Assembly (NCBI GenBank): GCA_018062085.1
Contig: JAGOSY010000022.1
Location: forward strand, 1-64,000
DNA: 64,000 nt
Reading direction: 5' to 3'
From: a bacterium
Lineage (GTDB): Bacteria; Cyanobacteriota; Vampirovibrionia; Obscuribacterales; Obscuribacteraceae
Positions 16,297 through 25,077 of this stretch are shown piece after piece. Numbering within the stretch: the first letter of the stretch is position 1; each line of letters opens with the position of its first letter. Made by a program: the position numbers and the translations under genes. Under the pieces are notes generated by a model. That model was not told the origin of the DNA, did no database searches, and saw only the letters and a program-made list of their open reading frames with translations.

Positions 16297-17820
16297 TTAG
16301 GCTTGCACTTCTGGTACGGTTGTTGTCATGGTGTCTGAGACACTCGATTTTGTCTCAATATTCAAGGGTAACGCTTTCTGTTTGATCTGGCGGGACAGTT
16401 CGAGGCTGGCGCTAGCTAGAGTCTCTAGCGCATAGGTAAGTTGATTGTCGTGGGGCGAACCTAGAACAATGTCTGGCTTGTCTTCGAGCTTGACTATATG
16501 GTCTGGCACAATGCCATAACTTTCGCTCGTGTTGCCTCCGTCGCCAAGCCATTTGCCGCTAGGGGTGAAGTAGCGTTGGTTCGTGACGCGCATATGGGTG
16601 CCATTCGGCATTATTAGCACAGCCTGAGCAATACCCTTGCCGAAGGTGGTTTCGCCAATGACGATAGCTCGCTTGTTATCTTGCAGTGCGGCCGTAAACA
16701 TTTCGGCAGCTGACATACTTTCACTATTGACCAGTATGGCTATTTCGCTGTCTGCTGCAATGGCTTCTAGGCGCTCTAAGAGTCGATTAGTATATTTGCC
16801 GCTTGCTTCGTCTTTGACATTGATGTTGAGGCCCTTGGGGCTAAGAGAGTAAACGCTCAACTCATGGTTGGTGCTGCTGATGCGCTCGCGGCACGAGACT
16901 AGCACGCCATCCTTGATGAATAGGCTGGCTAGCTGCAGTTGTACATCCATGTCGCCACCAGGGTTGTAGCGCAAATCAATGATCAGCTTGTCGACAGCTA
17001 GTTTCTTTATCGCTGCTATCATTTCGCTGGCAGCTTCAAGCTTGTAGAAATGTTCGAGGCGGATGTAGCCGACTGACTGGCCATTGCTCGATTTTAGTAC
17101 CTGGCATGTCACTACATCAGTGTTGACGGTGCCGGCTGTAATGTTGATATTGCGAATGTGTCCATCTCGCAAAATTACTATTTCAATCTTTTCTCCGCTG
17201 CTGCACCGCAGTTTGTCAATTAAACCGGCTCTAGTAATGTTCTTAGCTGTTTCACCTCTTATAGAAACGACTGCATCACCGTTTTGCATACCTGCTTGCT
17301 GGGCTGGGCCACTGACCACCTGCATAAGCGGGTAGCCATTGCTATCGGTGCTGACCATAAAGCCGCCCTCGGGGTCGGGGGCCAGTATGGCCCTGCCTGA
17401 TGAGTCTAGCTTGGCTTCGAACTGTACTCCGATGCCTGTGAACTGGCCACTAGCACGCTCTTGCTCGGCCTTTACTTGTGCTGGTGAAAGCAGAATGGCG
17501 TATTGATCGCCAAGCGCTGCCAGCATTTCGTTGGCGAACTTGATGGCATCCTCATTGGTTTTAATTTGCCGATCAAACTTGTGTTCCCAGGTCTTCCACT
17601 CTTTCAGGTTGTGAATGGTATAGGCGATCGAGGATGCGGTTTCCCAGGTGCAGTGATAGAGCTCGATTGGTGTGACTTGTTCTGTTTGCGGTCGTAGTTT
17701 GTCAGCTATTGCCGTGAGAAATCTAGCAATTTTGGATGCGCTCAGTGAAATGCCAGAAATCAGGCGTGTAACGTTGCTTGCCTTGCCTGCTGGAGGGGCA
17801 CGTGGAGTTTTCATATTCAT
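16297..17820 (-). CDS. S41 (CtpA-like) PDZ protease
   Basis: 507 residues starting MNMKTPRAPP. Order: N-terminal helical domain with W-HKFD (78-83), PDZ domain (about 160-228, with AGMQNGDAVVSI), then the S41 core with IDLRYNPGGD (281-290), nucleophile Ser370 in SESMSAAE and general base Lys395 in TFGKG, the usual 25 residues apart. No clear signal peptide, although residues 17-40 are moderately hydrophobic. Starts 11 bases after the PEP carboxykinase stop, so it is probably co-transcribed with it. Shares its N-terminal domain with the S41 proteins at 42564 and 56409. Confidence 0.85.
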   Translation of the reverse strand: MNMKTPRAPPAGKASNVTRLISGISLSASKIARFLTAIADKLRPQTEQVTPIELYHCTWETASSIAYTIHNLKEWKTWEHKFDRQIKTNEDAIKFANEMLAALGDQYAILLSPAQVKAEQERASGQFTGIGVQFEAKLDSSGRAILAPDPEGGFMVSTDSNGYPLMQVVSGPAQQAGMQNGDAVVSIRGETAKNITRAGLIDKLRCSSGEKIEIVILRDGHIRNINITAGTVNTDVVTCQVLKSSNGQSVGYIRLEHFYKLEAASEMIAAIKKLAVDKLIIDLRYNPGGDMDVQLQLASLFIKDGVLVSCRERISSTNHELSVYSLSPKGLNINVKDEASGKYTNRLLERLEAIAADSEIAILVNSESMSAAEMFTAALQDNKRAIVIGETTFGKGIAQAVLIMPNGTHMRVTNQRYFTPSGKWLGDGGNTSESYGIVPDHIVKLEDKPDIVLGSPHDNQLTYALETLASASLELSRQIKQKALPLNIETKSSVSDTMTTTVPEVQA

Positions 17821-17831
17821 AAATTTCAAGT

Positions 17832-19670
17832 CTAAGTTGGGGCTACGTTTGTAGTAAAGGCGCTGAGAATAGCCGTCTGACGGGCGACTAGCTCTGCGGG
17901 TAAGTGGTTGCCTAGGCTGGCGAAGAACTCGCTTTGTGAGCCAATTTCCTGACGCCATTCAGCGGCATCGAGCTTGATTAGTTGAGCAAACTGCTCATCG
18001 CTCAGAGATAAGCCGCTCAAATCTAAGTCTTGTTGACGGGGGGCCAGACCAAGGGCAGCTTTGTTGTAATTGTCGCCAGACGGATTGGTCACCCGTTCAA
18101 AGACCCACTTGAGCACCCTGAGGTTATCGCTAAAGCCAGGCCACAAGAATTTCTTGTTGGCATCGAGGCGAAACCAGTTGACAGCGAAGATGGCTGGCGG
18201 CTTTGGCACAGACTTACCAGTTTTCAGCCAGTGGCTGAAATAGTCGCCCATGTTGTAACCACAGAACGGTTTCATTGCCATCGGATCACGACGCACCACA
18301 CCCACTGCTCCAACTGCAGCAGCGGTGGTTTCTGAGCCAAGGGTGGCGGCCAGATAGACACCGTCCTCCCAACTTGCTGCCTCAGTTACTAGAGGCACTG
18401 TAGTGGGCCTACGACCGCCAAAGAGAAATGCAGCAATTGGCACACCTTTGGGGTCATCCCAGGCGGGGTCTAGTGAAGGGCAATTAGTAGCCGGTGCTGT
18501 GAATCTAGCGTTGGGGTGAGCCGCCAGACGACCGCAATCTGGTGTCCAGGGCTGTCCCTTCCAGTCGATGGCAGAAGCTGGCGCCTCTTCTGTCATGCCC
18601 TCCCACCAGACGTCGCCATCGGCAGTGAGTGCGACATTGGTGAAGATGCAGTTCTTGGTAAGAGCGGCCATGGCATTTGGATTGGTCTTTTCTGAGGTGC
18701 CAGGTGCCACACCAAAGAGACCGGCTTCAGGATTAATCGCATAGAATTTACCATCTGCATTTGGTTTAATCCAGGCGATGTCGTCACCAATAGTGGTGAC
18801 TTTCCAGCCACTCAAAGCAGCAGGAGGAACAACCATGGCAAGATTGGTCTTGCCGCAAGCACTAGGAAAGGCTGCGGCTACATAGATTTTCTGACCTTCT
18901 GGCGATTCAAGGCCGAGAATCAACATGTGTTCAGCCAGCCAGTTTTGCTTGCGAGCCATGGTCGAAGCAATGCGCAAAGCAAAGCACTTTTTGCCGAGTA
19001 GGGCATTGCCGCCGTAGCCAGAACCATAAGACCAGATTTCGCGGGTCTCAGGAAAGTGGCAAATGTATTTGGTGTTGTTGCATGGCCAGATCACATCTTT
19101 TTCGTCGGCAGCCAGCGGAGCACCGACTGAGTGCAGGCAAGGAACGAATTCACCGTCGGCACCGAGCACATCGAGAACAGCTTTGCCCATGCGCGTCATG
19201 GTGCGCATGCTGACGACAACATAGGGTGAATCACTAATCTCTACACCGATGTGGGCGATATCTGAGCCTAGAGGGCCCATGCTGAAGGGAATGACATACA
19301 TGGTGCGACCAGCCATACTGCCAGCAAAAAGTTTGGTCAGTGTCTCTTTGGCTGCCTCTGGTGCAAGCCAGTTGTTGGTGGGACCAGCGTCTTCTTGAGC
19401 GACAGAGCAAATGAAAGTTCTCTCTTCTACTCGCGCTACATCATTTTCGCTAGAGCGAGCGAGAAAGCTACCTGGGCGCTTTTGGGGATTGAGCGGTATC
19501 AGTGTGCCTGAGGCAGTCATCTCCGCACAGAGCTTGTCATATTCGCTCTGAGAGCCATCGCACCAGTGAATATTGGCTGGCTGGCAAAGAGCAGCAATTT
19601 GGTTAGCCCAGGCGATAAGCTTGGCGTTGCAAGAGGGTACGTTTGAATTGTCTTGATTGACAAGATTCAT
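17832..19670 (-). CDS. pckG: Phosphoenolpyruvate carboxykinase (GTP)
   Basis: 612 residues, the usual length of the GTP-type enzyme. It interconverts oxaloacetate plus GTP with PEP, CO2 and GDP, the first committed step of gluconeogenesis. Motifs: FPSACGKTNLAM (kinase-1a P-loop with the mobile Cys), GDDIAWIKPN (kinase-2/metal site), FGGRRPTTVPL and the guanine-side region PCGYNMGDYFSHW. The start at 19670 has an AAGGAAAA ribosome site; the frame is open to 19748. A direct repeat about 90 bases upstream may be an operator. Confidence 0.95.
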   Translation of the reverse strand: MNLVNQDNSNVPSCNAKLIAWANQIAALCQPANIHWCDGSQSEYDKLCAEMTASGTLIPLNPQKRPGSFLARSSENDVARVEERTFICSVAQEDAGPTNNWLAPEAAKETLTKLFAGSMAGRTMYVIPFSMGPLGSDIAHIGVEISDSPYVVVSMRTMTRMGKAVLDVLGADGEFVPCLHSVGAPLAADEKDVIWPCNNTKYICHFPETREIWSYGSGYGGNALLGKKCFALRIASTMARKQNWLAEHMLILGLESPEGQKIYVAAAFPSACGKTNLAMVVPPAALSGWKVTTIGDDIAWIKPNADGKFYAINPEAGLFGVAPGTSEKTNPNAMAALTKNCIFTNVALTADGDVWWEGMTEEAPASAIDWKGQPWTPDCGRLAAHPNARFTAPATNCPSLDPAWDDPKGVPIAAFLFGGRRPTTVPLVTEAASWEDGVYLAATLGSETTAAAVGAVGVVRRDPMAMKPFCGYNMGDYFSHWLKTGKSVPKPPAIFAVNWFRLDANKKFLWPGFSDNLRVLKWVFERVTNPSGDNYNKAALGLAPRQQDLDLSGLSLSDEQFAQLIKLDAAEWRQEIGSQSEFFASLGNHLPAELVARQTAILSAFTTNVAPT

Positions 19671-20200
19671 TTGTTTTCCTTGAGAATTTTTAGGTTGAAG
19701 GGGAGCATCCGACCAATACCCGAGTGTCAAATAAGTTGTACGAGCCAACTAGTTTTGGAGGTATTTGACCTGAGGTATTGACTATTTGGCTTTTGGGACA
19801 GCTCAGTATGGGGAGAAAAAATGCGCCTTTACCCTAGCAGGGTGAGTGTTCCAGTCTCATATTTAGTTATGTTCTTTACTTAATCTGATCTGTGCCGCAG
19901 TCGGCTTAATTGCTTCCTCGGCTTTTTTTATAGCTAAGAGCTAATCAGGGCTGCCAACAGCCAACTTGACCTTTTATTCAGTACGCTTTTGCCAAAACAA
20001 GTAAGTCTCCCTGAGTTATGCCAACCAGGTCAATGCTAGATTGCAAAGGGCTCGAAAACGGCTCTGCCATTGAGTACTTTAGACGCGCATTGCTTCCAGG
20101 CTAGCGAGTTCTAGGAGGGCCGGGTTTTGAAAACGAATTGTAGTGGTATTGGTCTTTATCTGTTAGATCCAGTTTGGCTTTCTTATGCAAGGTATTTTTC
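19671..20200. other. 530-base divergent spacer
   Basis: Lies between the minus-strand pckG and the plus-strand broken gene, so both promoters should be here. It holds the repeat at 19758-19779. I found no convincing -10/-35 pair: a TTGACA on the minus strand near 19726 lacks a good -10. No coding potential seen. Confidence 0.5.
19758..19779 (-). promoter_or_regulatory. Direct repeat, candidate pckG operator
   Basis: GAGGTATT occurs twice, 14 bases apart (19758-19765 and 19772-19779), each followed by TTGAC or TGAC. A spacing of about 1.3 helical turns could suit a tandem-binding regulator. About 90 bases upstream of pckG. Confidence 0.35.
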
Positions 20201-20719
20201 ATGGTAGAAAATTTGTCTGAACAACAAAAACCGACAGAACCAACTGGTGAGAAAGTCATGCGTATGCTGGACAATCCAGATACAGCCAGCACGCAAATCG
20301 CCGATCTTTATCGCTAACTACGCAATGATCCTGTTGCTTTTCGCACAAAGCTACAAGCTGCGCAGAAGCTATCATGGAGTGATAAGAACCAGGATAATGA
20401 CCTTGAAATTATCTACGATAGTCGGACCGGTGCTGTAGATAAGGTTGAGATTAAAAGAGACTGCTATGGCACAATTTTTACACCCAATTATGTACAGTCG
20501 GAATTGATTGAAGAAATGGTTGTGGTAAATGGCTTGAAAGCAAGTGATGTTTATCTTGTTCAATACGGCAAGCAGCATTTCGGCGCTCCCCTTGCTCCGA
20601 ACAAACTAGACAGTCTGCCAGTGGATCAATTAGTCAAAATGGTTTTTTACTTTGAAGATACGACCATAAAGACAATGGCCGATGTGCGCCAGCGCTATGG
20701 GGCACAGCAGTCGCAATAG
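20201..20719 (+). pseudogene. Unknown gene with in-frame TAA
   Basis: One of three plus-strand genes. From ATG 20201 (AAGG ribosome site) the frame gives 38 residues ending ASTQIADLYR, a TAA at 20315-20317, and then continues open for 134 codons to TAG at 20719 as LRNDPVAFRTKLQ...RYGAQQSQ. The two parts read as one sensible soluble protein of about 172 residues, so a single substitution, stop readthrough or a sequencing error is likely. No good restart codon with a ribosome site follows the stop. Family not recognised. Confidence 0.6.
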
Positions 20720-20769
20720 TTATAGACAGGTCTAGTTGTAGCCAGTAGACTGGTCGATTACGATCGCGG

Positions 20770-20803
20770 AAAAAAAAGAAAAAGGAGCATCCATGCCCCT
20801 TTC
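20770..20803 (-). terminator. Rho-independent terminator after 20859-21122
   Basis: Stem AAAGGGGCAT/ATGCTCCTTT on the minus strand (one G-U pair), followed by TTCTTTTTTTT. Classic structure, 56 bases past the stop. Confidence 0.75.
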
Positions 20804-20858
20804 CCTTACCGTTCGTTCTCGTTTCGCCTAACTCAGTTGCTTATCCGAGGCTGCAAGT

Positions 20859-21122
20859 TTAATGGTCGCCGAAGTGACCTGATTGAGCTAGGCGCGAGTG
20901 GCTGAGCACAAGATAAGTACCACTTGCACCGTGCGCTTCGACCGAAAAGCTCCAATGCAGGTGGTCTGCACGCAGTGTAGATGCTGCTTTCTCAGCATCG
21001 TCTCGCGAAACGCCTGAGAGCCAGATCTTGCATTCGTTGCCGCAGAACTGCTTTTCTACAGTTGCAAGAATTGAGTCAATAATGGCTCGGTCTTTGTCTT
21101 TTGACACGTTGTCTAAGTTCAT
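20859..21122 (-). CDS. Small hypothetical protein
   Basis: 87 residues starting MNLDNVSKDKDRAIID; not recognised. Alternating helix and strand pattern with two Cys residues (CGNEC) and a His-rich end (SGHFGDH). Followed by a clear terminator, and preceded by GAGGAATC at ribosome-site distance, which supports expression. Confidence 0.65.
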   Translation of the reverse strand: MNLDNVSKDKDRAIIDSILATVEKQFCGNECKIWLSGVSRDDAEKAASTLRADHLHWSFSVEAHGASGTYLVLSHSRLAQSGHFGDH

Positions 21123-21176
21123 GAGATTCCTCGATTTAAGTGTTGGTTGAAATTGTTTGATTGTGGGGAAGGCGAG

Positions 21177-21208
21177 CCAGGCTAACTTTTAGCATCAAGT
21201 TAACCTGG
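21177..21208 (-). terminator. Stem-loop after 21285-21494
   Basis: 12-bp stem (21177-21188 with 21197-21208); the one irregular pair is G-U on the minus strand. About 75 bases past the stop. Confidence 0.45.
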
Positions 21209-21284
21209 TATTCGGTGTTGAATATCTTGGATGCTGAACTTGAGCATGAGCGGCCGCTTGCTTTGTCGAACAGGCACAATCAAG

Positions 21285-21494
21285 TTAGTCATAACGGCTG
21301 CGGATTGCATCGTCATTCATTTTGATTAGAGCCGCTTTTAAAAGAAACAAAGTTTGATCTTTGTCTGCGTCTGTATACAGTTTCGCACCGACTTTGTCGG
21401 CACCAGAGACAACCTCTACAGCAAGAGTTTGCTCGTAGCGTAAAACCCGACCGTTTTCATTCTCAAACAAAATTTGATGGGTATGGGCATTCAT
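21285..21494 (-). CDS. Small hypothetical protein
   Basis: 69 residues starting MNAHTHQILFENENG; not recognised. Soluble, likely beta-rich first half and helical second half. The ATG at 21494 has a GGAG site 7 bases upstream and is preferred over the in-frame ATG at 21506, which overlaps that site. Confidence 0.65.
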   Translation of the reverse strand: MNAHTHQILFENENGRVLRYEQTLAVEVVSGADKVGAKLYTDADKDQTLFLLKAALIKMNDDAIRSRYD

Positions 21495-21573
21495 ATTTTT
21501 CTCCAAGATTCAATAATTTGTGGCACTAGCTTTGCTGGCTATTGCCTATCGGAAGCAATCTATTTTGCTCAGG

Positions 21574-22086
21574 CTATCTCAGCCAGTTGGGGCGCTCGCC
21601 AAGCAAGCCACCACCGAGAAATAGCGCAGCGGCGCCAATTAATCCGACAGAAGCACCGGTGGCAAAAGCAATGTCGCTGTGAGAGGAATTCATACAAGCA
21701 GCCCAGGTTGCTACACCTAAGAGAATCATTGATTCGCCCAGATGCTTTATTGCCGTCAACGCGCTGCTATTTTTGTATGAAGGGCGTGGTTCACGGGGCC
21801 AATCGCTAATCCAGCAATAGACCATAAATGGATACATGAATGTCATGAACATTAGGCTGGCAATTGTGCTGAAAATTACGCTGTCAGCGTTGAAGGCAAA
21901 TAGGTAGCTTAGCAAAATGCCTGTGGCAGAGAGCGCACAAACTTGAGCACCAATTTCACGCAAGTGTTGAGCTTTCCAGTGATGGACAGAATCAACCTTT
22001 GTCGCTTGGCGAAAGATAAAGGCCACAGCAATTGCGGCCGCAAGTAGTTCAGCAAACATGCTGAAGAGAATTGTGGTTGTGTTCAT
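21574..22086 (-). CDS. Multi-pass membrane protein, unknown
   Basis: 170 residues starting MNTTTILFSMFAELLA. About five hydrophobic segments spread over the whole length, with a short polar loop around WISDWPREPRPSYKN. The ATG at 22086 has an AAGGAAAA ribosome site; the frame runs upstream to 22164 through a hairpin region. Family not recognised. Confidence 0.65.
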   Translation of the reverse strand: MNTTTILFSMFAELLAAAIAVAFIFRQATKVDSVHHWKAQHLREIGAQVCALSATGILLSYLFAFNADSVIFSTIASLMFMTFMYPFMVYCWISDWPREPRPSYKNSSALTAIKHLGESMILLGVATWAACMNSSHSDIAFATGASVGLIGAAALFLGGGLLGERPNWLR

Positions 22087-22115
22087 GTTTTTCCTTGGGT
22101 AAGAAGTGTAAGAGT

Positions 22116-22145
22116 AAGCAATGGCAACATTGCTGGTGCCATTGC
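22116..22145 (-). terminator. Stem-loop after 22221-22784
   Basis: 9-bp stem around GCAATGGC/GCCATTGC. A second 7-bp perfect stem AAGTTCC/GGAACTT lies at about 22174-22201. Both are in the 134-base spacer after the stop at 22221. Confidence 0.4.
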
Positions 22146-22220
22146 CAGTATGGTCGGCTATCAATCAGGTACAGGGGCAAGTTCCAAAACTTGGAGGAAC
22201 TTATCGGCTTACACCTAAAA

Positions 22221-22784
22221 TCAAGCAGCGCATCTTTGAACGGTGTTCTCATGGCTCGCGATCAAGCTAAGAAACTCTTCCATTTGGGCGCTGATTGTTT
22301 CAGCACTAATTTGTTGGTAGATCAAATCGACTGAAAAACTTTTGGCATAAGCAGACCAACCGTAAGCTCTTGCAGCAGCGGCGGCGGCACAGGCTTGCAA
22401 GGCCCATTGTTTCTTCTCTGTGGCTGCAGCCATGGCAAAATCATAGGCGGCTGTTAGAGCGGCAATCGTTTCTTCATCAATATCAGAAGTGACGGTTGTG
22501 CTGATGATGTTGCGAACTTTCGCTGCCATAGCGGCCCAACCTTGCTTGTCTTGGCAATGATGGGCAGCCATGTCGGCAATTTCTTTAATTGTTTGACCTC
22601 CGTTGGCGGCGAATTTCGCTGCACCGTAAAAAGAATCAACTAATTGCCAGACACCAAATTCGTTCCATACTGAAAGCCAAGCTTCGGGTATCGATATATC
22701 GGTTTGGTCGAACTGACGGACGGGGCAGACAAGATTTTTGATGGTTGATAACTTGTCTGAGATTTGTTTATTTAAACGTTTCAT
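22221..22784 (-). CDS. Helical hypothetical protein
   Basis: 187 residues, not recognised. Rich in Ala and predicted all-helical; middle part has MAAHHCQDKQGW and the run ACAAAAAARAYGWSAYAKSF. Related imperfect Ala/Trp/Ala stretches suggest bundled helices. Overlaps the end of the isochorismatase-like gene by 17 bases, so the two are translationally coupled. Confidence 0.65.
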   Translation of the reverse strand: MKRLNKQISDKLSTIKNLVCPVRQFDQTDISIPEAWLSVWNEFGVWQLVDSFYGAAKFAANGGQTIKEIADMAAHHCQDKQGWAAMAAKVRNIISTTVTSDIDEETIAALTAAYDFAMAAATEKKQWALQACAAAAAARAYGWSAYAKSFSVDLIYQQISAETISAQMEEFLSLIASHENTVQRCAA

Positions 22785-23373
22785 ACAATGTCTCCATTAA
22801 TAGAGAAAATAAAAATGTGATCTTCAGTTTGATTTGCTGCAAGATCTGATGTTTGGGTTTTGTATCAATAGAATTTGAACTGACCACTAGTCGGGGCCCT
22901 TCTTTGAAGGCGGCCCAAGCAGTCGCAGTATCACCATTGGTTGCACAGGCTTCTTTGATTACGCGCACGAGGCAGTCTTGCTTTCGTGTGCAAAGACCCC
23001 AAGCTGTGCTTTTTACACAGGCGCCAATGAGCACTCCTATAACTCGAAAAAACTTATCGGGATAGTTTTGTGGTGACTGGCAGATTTCGAGCACTGCCTG
23101 AGAACCGTCGTCGCCTTCTTTTTGGACAATTTTATAGCGGTCGTACTGGCCTTCAAGCAATTCCATAATTGCTTTGATTGTTGGTCCGTAGGCCCATGGT
23201 TTGACTTCGACTATAACAATTGCCCAGCCCCGTGATATGGCCAGTTTGACCTGGTCTACCACGGCGGCAATGAATTGTTGGTTTGTGCAGTGCCTAATAA
23301 AAGGCGCCTGCATATCGATGATTACAAGGGTTCCTCCGCCCTCAAGTTCAAGAGCTGTTATTTGTTTTTTCAT
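22768..23373 (-). CDS. Isochorismatase-like cysteine hydrolase
   Basis: 201 residues starting MKKQITALELEGG. Isochorismatase-fold triad visible: Asp in VIIDMQAPF (about 20), Lys in IVQKEGDDGS (about 85) and Cys in GVLIGACVKSTAWG (about 122). This family hydrolyses isochorismate, nicotinamide or N-carbamoyl compounds; the substrate here cannot be told. The start is placed after the stop of the HD gene (23402) and gives a normal family N-terminus; the frame is open to 23496. Confidence 0.75.
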   Translation of the reverse strand: MKKQITALELEGGGTLVIIDMQAPFIRHCTNQQFIAAVVDQVKLAISRGWAIVIVEVKPWAYGPTIKAIMELLEGQYDRYKIVQKEGDDGSQAVLEICQSPQNYPDKFFRVIGVLIGACVKSTAWGLCTRKQDCLVRVIKEACATNGDTATAWAAFKEGPRLVVSSNSIDTKPKHQILQQIKLKITFLFSLLMETLYETFK

Positions 23374-23401
23374 GGTAATAGACCTCATACCAGCGAGATA
23401 A

Positions 23402-23923
23402 TTAGGCAGCAAGAAGCTGCTCAAGGCGTTGCCACATCGGCTGCAGTTCAAGGTCGTTGGCATGATAGAGAGCTGCTTTGAAGGCAACCTGCTCATGCTG
23501 GTATTGGTTGTACTTCTTCTGGTTGTTGCGACGGCTCATGATGACGTTGGCGAGACGGTCGCAAAGTTTGACTATTACAGCCACCCGATTGGCGGCAATT
23601 TTCGGCAAGGTCTTTGCTTTCTTCTCGTCGCGTGTAGCACCGTCTTCGTCTTTCAGGGCATAGGCGGCAGCGACAGCTTCTGGGGGGAAGCCAGCGGCAA
23701 GTAGCGTAGCGACTGATTCATTGGGGCAGTCTTCGAGCACATCGTGGAGCCAACAAACCATAATGATCAGCTCGTCGGTAAAACCAAAGCGAACTGCCAG
23801 TTTGGCGACAGCGGCGAGGTGAACGCTATAGGGCTTTCTCCCGTACTTCTGATTGCCGTGGGCTTGAATGCACCACAGTGCATACCAAGGAAGTTGCTGG
23901 TTATTTTTGATTGGGGTTTTCAT
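23402..23923 (-). CDS. MESH1/SpoT-like HD hydrolase
   Basis: 173 residues starting MKTPIKNNQQ. HD-domain metal ligands typical of (p)ppGpp hydrolase domains: Q-KYGRKPYSVH (first His), WLHDVLED (HD plus ED) and KLCDRLANV (final Asp). No synthetase, TGS or ACT domain, so it would be a small alarmone hydrolase or a related nucleotide phosphohydrolase. 28 bases upstream of the isochorismatase-like gene. AAAGGAAA supports the start at 23923. Confidence 0.75.
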   Translation of the reverse strand: MKTPIKNNQQLPWYALWCIQAHGNQKYGRKPYSVHLAAVAKLAVRFGFTDELIIMVCWLHDVLEDCPNESVATLLAAGFPPEAVAAAYALKDEDGATRDEKKAKTLPKIAANRVAVIVKLCDRLANVIMSRRNNQKKYNQYQHEQVAFKAALYHANDLELQPMWQRLEQLLAA

Positions 23924-23962
23924 GGGAGTTTCCTTTGGCCGCAACGGTCTCCTGCGGGTGGA

Positions 23963-24001
23963 GGAGAACGTCCCATGCAGTTCTAGCTATGGGAGTTCTC
24001 T
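23963..24001 (-). terminator. Stem-loop after the Bax-inhibitor gene
   Basis: About 11-bp stem AGAAC-TCCCAT/ATGGGA-GTTCT with one bulged G, in the 156-base spacer between 23923 and 24080. About 80 bases past the stop. Confidence 0.35.
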
Positions 24002-24079
24002 ATGAAAAAACGAAATTAGGTTGTGTGAACATATCGAGAATTTCTCCAGGTTAGTTCGCAGCTATTGGTTCTTTCAAGC

Positions 24080-24742
24080 CTAGTCTTTGGCTTCTGCGAT
24101 GAAACGCATTAACCACAGCCAGAAGTTGACGAAGTCTAGATAGATGTTCATTGTGATCATTACCGCATTGAAGTCGTTGTTTTCAGCTCGTGAAAGACGG
24201 AAGAAATCAAAAACAAAGTAGCCAGCAAAAATCACCATACCTGCCAGTGAGTAGAGCAAATTAAATGAATGGCCAAAGCCTGTGAACATGCCGATGACGC
24301 CGACAATAATTAGTCCTAGTAAGCCGATGAAAAGCCATTTGCCCCAGGCGCTAAAATCGCGTCCAGAGAAAGCTCCCCAGCAGCCGAGAACAGCCATGAT
24401 TGCCGCTGTGCCCGTAAACGAGAATGTGACAGTCTGCCAGCCAATGTTGGCAGCATACATGTTTACAGCAGGGCCAATGGCTAAGCCATTGATAAAGGTC
24501 CAGATTGCTAGGCCGGCTACGCCAAGGGCTGGTGAGGTAGCGGCTAGGGCAGCTACACCAAATATGCCGACAATGAGCACAACGAATAGACCGAGTAGAA
24601 CCCAACCTGATGTAATGCCGAGACCCAGGTATGAGCCAATTGAACTGATTAACAATGAGCCAGATAGAAGCATCATAACTTTGGCCATGAGGCTGCTGCT
24701 GTCGCTGTTTCCTTTAGTGGTGCGTGAGGCGTAAGTGTTCAT
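24080..24742 (-). CDS. Bax inhibitor-1/YccA family membrane protein
   Basis: 220 residues with about seven membrane helices after a 25-residue polar N-terminus. The family signature sits in the last helices: AVMITMNIYLDFVNFWLWLMRF, plus conserved Asp in FVFDFFRL. Bacterial relatives include YccA, which regulates FtsH, and Ca2+-leak channels such as BsYetJ. In view of the two FtsH-like genes at 46-51 kb, a role in membrane protease control is possible but not shown. Confidence 0.85.
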   Translation of the reverse strand: MNTYASRTTKGNSDSSSLMAKVMMLLSGSLLISSIGSYLGLGITSGWVLLGLFVVLIVGIFGVAALAATSPALGVAGLAIWTFINGLAIGPAVNMYAANIGWQTVTFSFTGTAAIMAVLGCWGAFSGRDFSAWGKWLFIGLLGLIIVGVIGMFTGFGHSFNLLYSLAGMVIFAGYFVFDFFRLSRAENNDFNAVMITMNIYLDFVNFWLWLMRFIAEAKD

Positions 24743-24800
24743 AAATTCTCCGGGGAATTTGTGGATGAGTGAGGGTAGGGCAGAGTGTGAAAAATATAGC

Positions 24801-24959
24801 TCAGCGTTTTCTCGTTACTGCTATGGCGATTGCTGCTATGCCTACTAGCACAGGCACTACGCCAACGGCTCCAGCTTGACCTTCAACAAAAGCTCTAATT
24901 GCCAAGCCGATGACGACTAAGGTGCCGCCGCCTAAAACTTCTAACCATTTGTTGTTCAT
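24801..24959 (-). CDS. 52-residue single-pass membrane protein
   Basis: Short gene read directly from the spacer: starts MNNKWLEVLGGGTLVVIG and ends AIAIAVTRKR. Two hydrophobic stretches (9-22 and 30-48) with a Gly-Gln turn and a basic C-terminus. GAGAAT precedes the ATG. The clean frame from ATG to TGA, membrane-like composition and the Arg/Lys end support a real small membrane protein. Function unknown. Confidence 0.65.
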   Translation of the reverse strand: MNNKWLEVLGGGTLVVIGLAIRAFVEGQAGAVGVVPVLVGIAAIAIAVTRKR

Positions 24960-25077
24960 GTTTATTCTCGTGTGTTAGCCGAAAGCGCGGTTTTTTCTTG
25001 TGCGCGTTCAGCCAATAAAATAAGAGCCGCCACATTCATTGTGCGACCGATTGCCTGTTTGAATTGTTTGAAGCAAG

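Noticed and set aside
19720..19735. TTGACA as -35 of pckG
   Set aside because: No acceptable -10 at 16-18 bases; kept only as a note in the spacer entry.
24961..25077. 25-codon frame in the spacer after 24959
   Set aside because: Too short, no ribosome site and it overlaps a likely hairpin.
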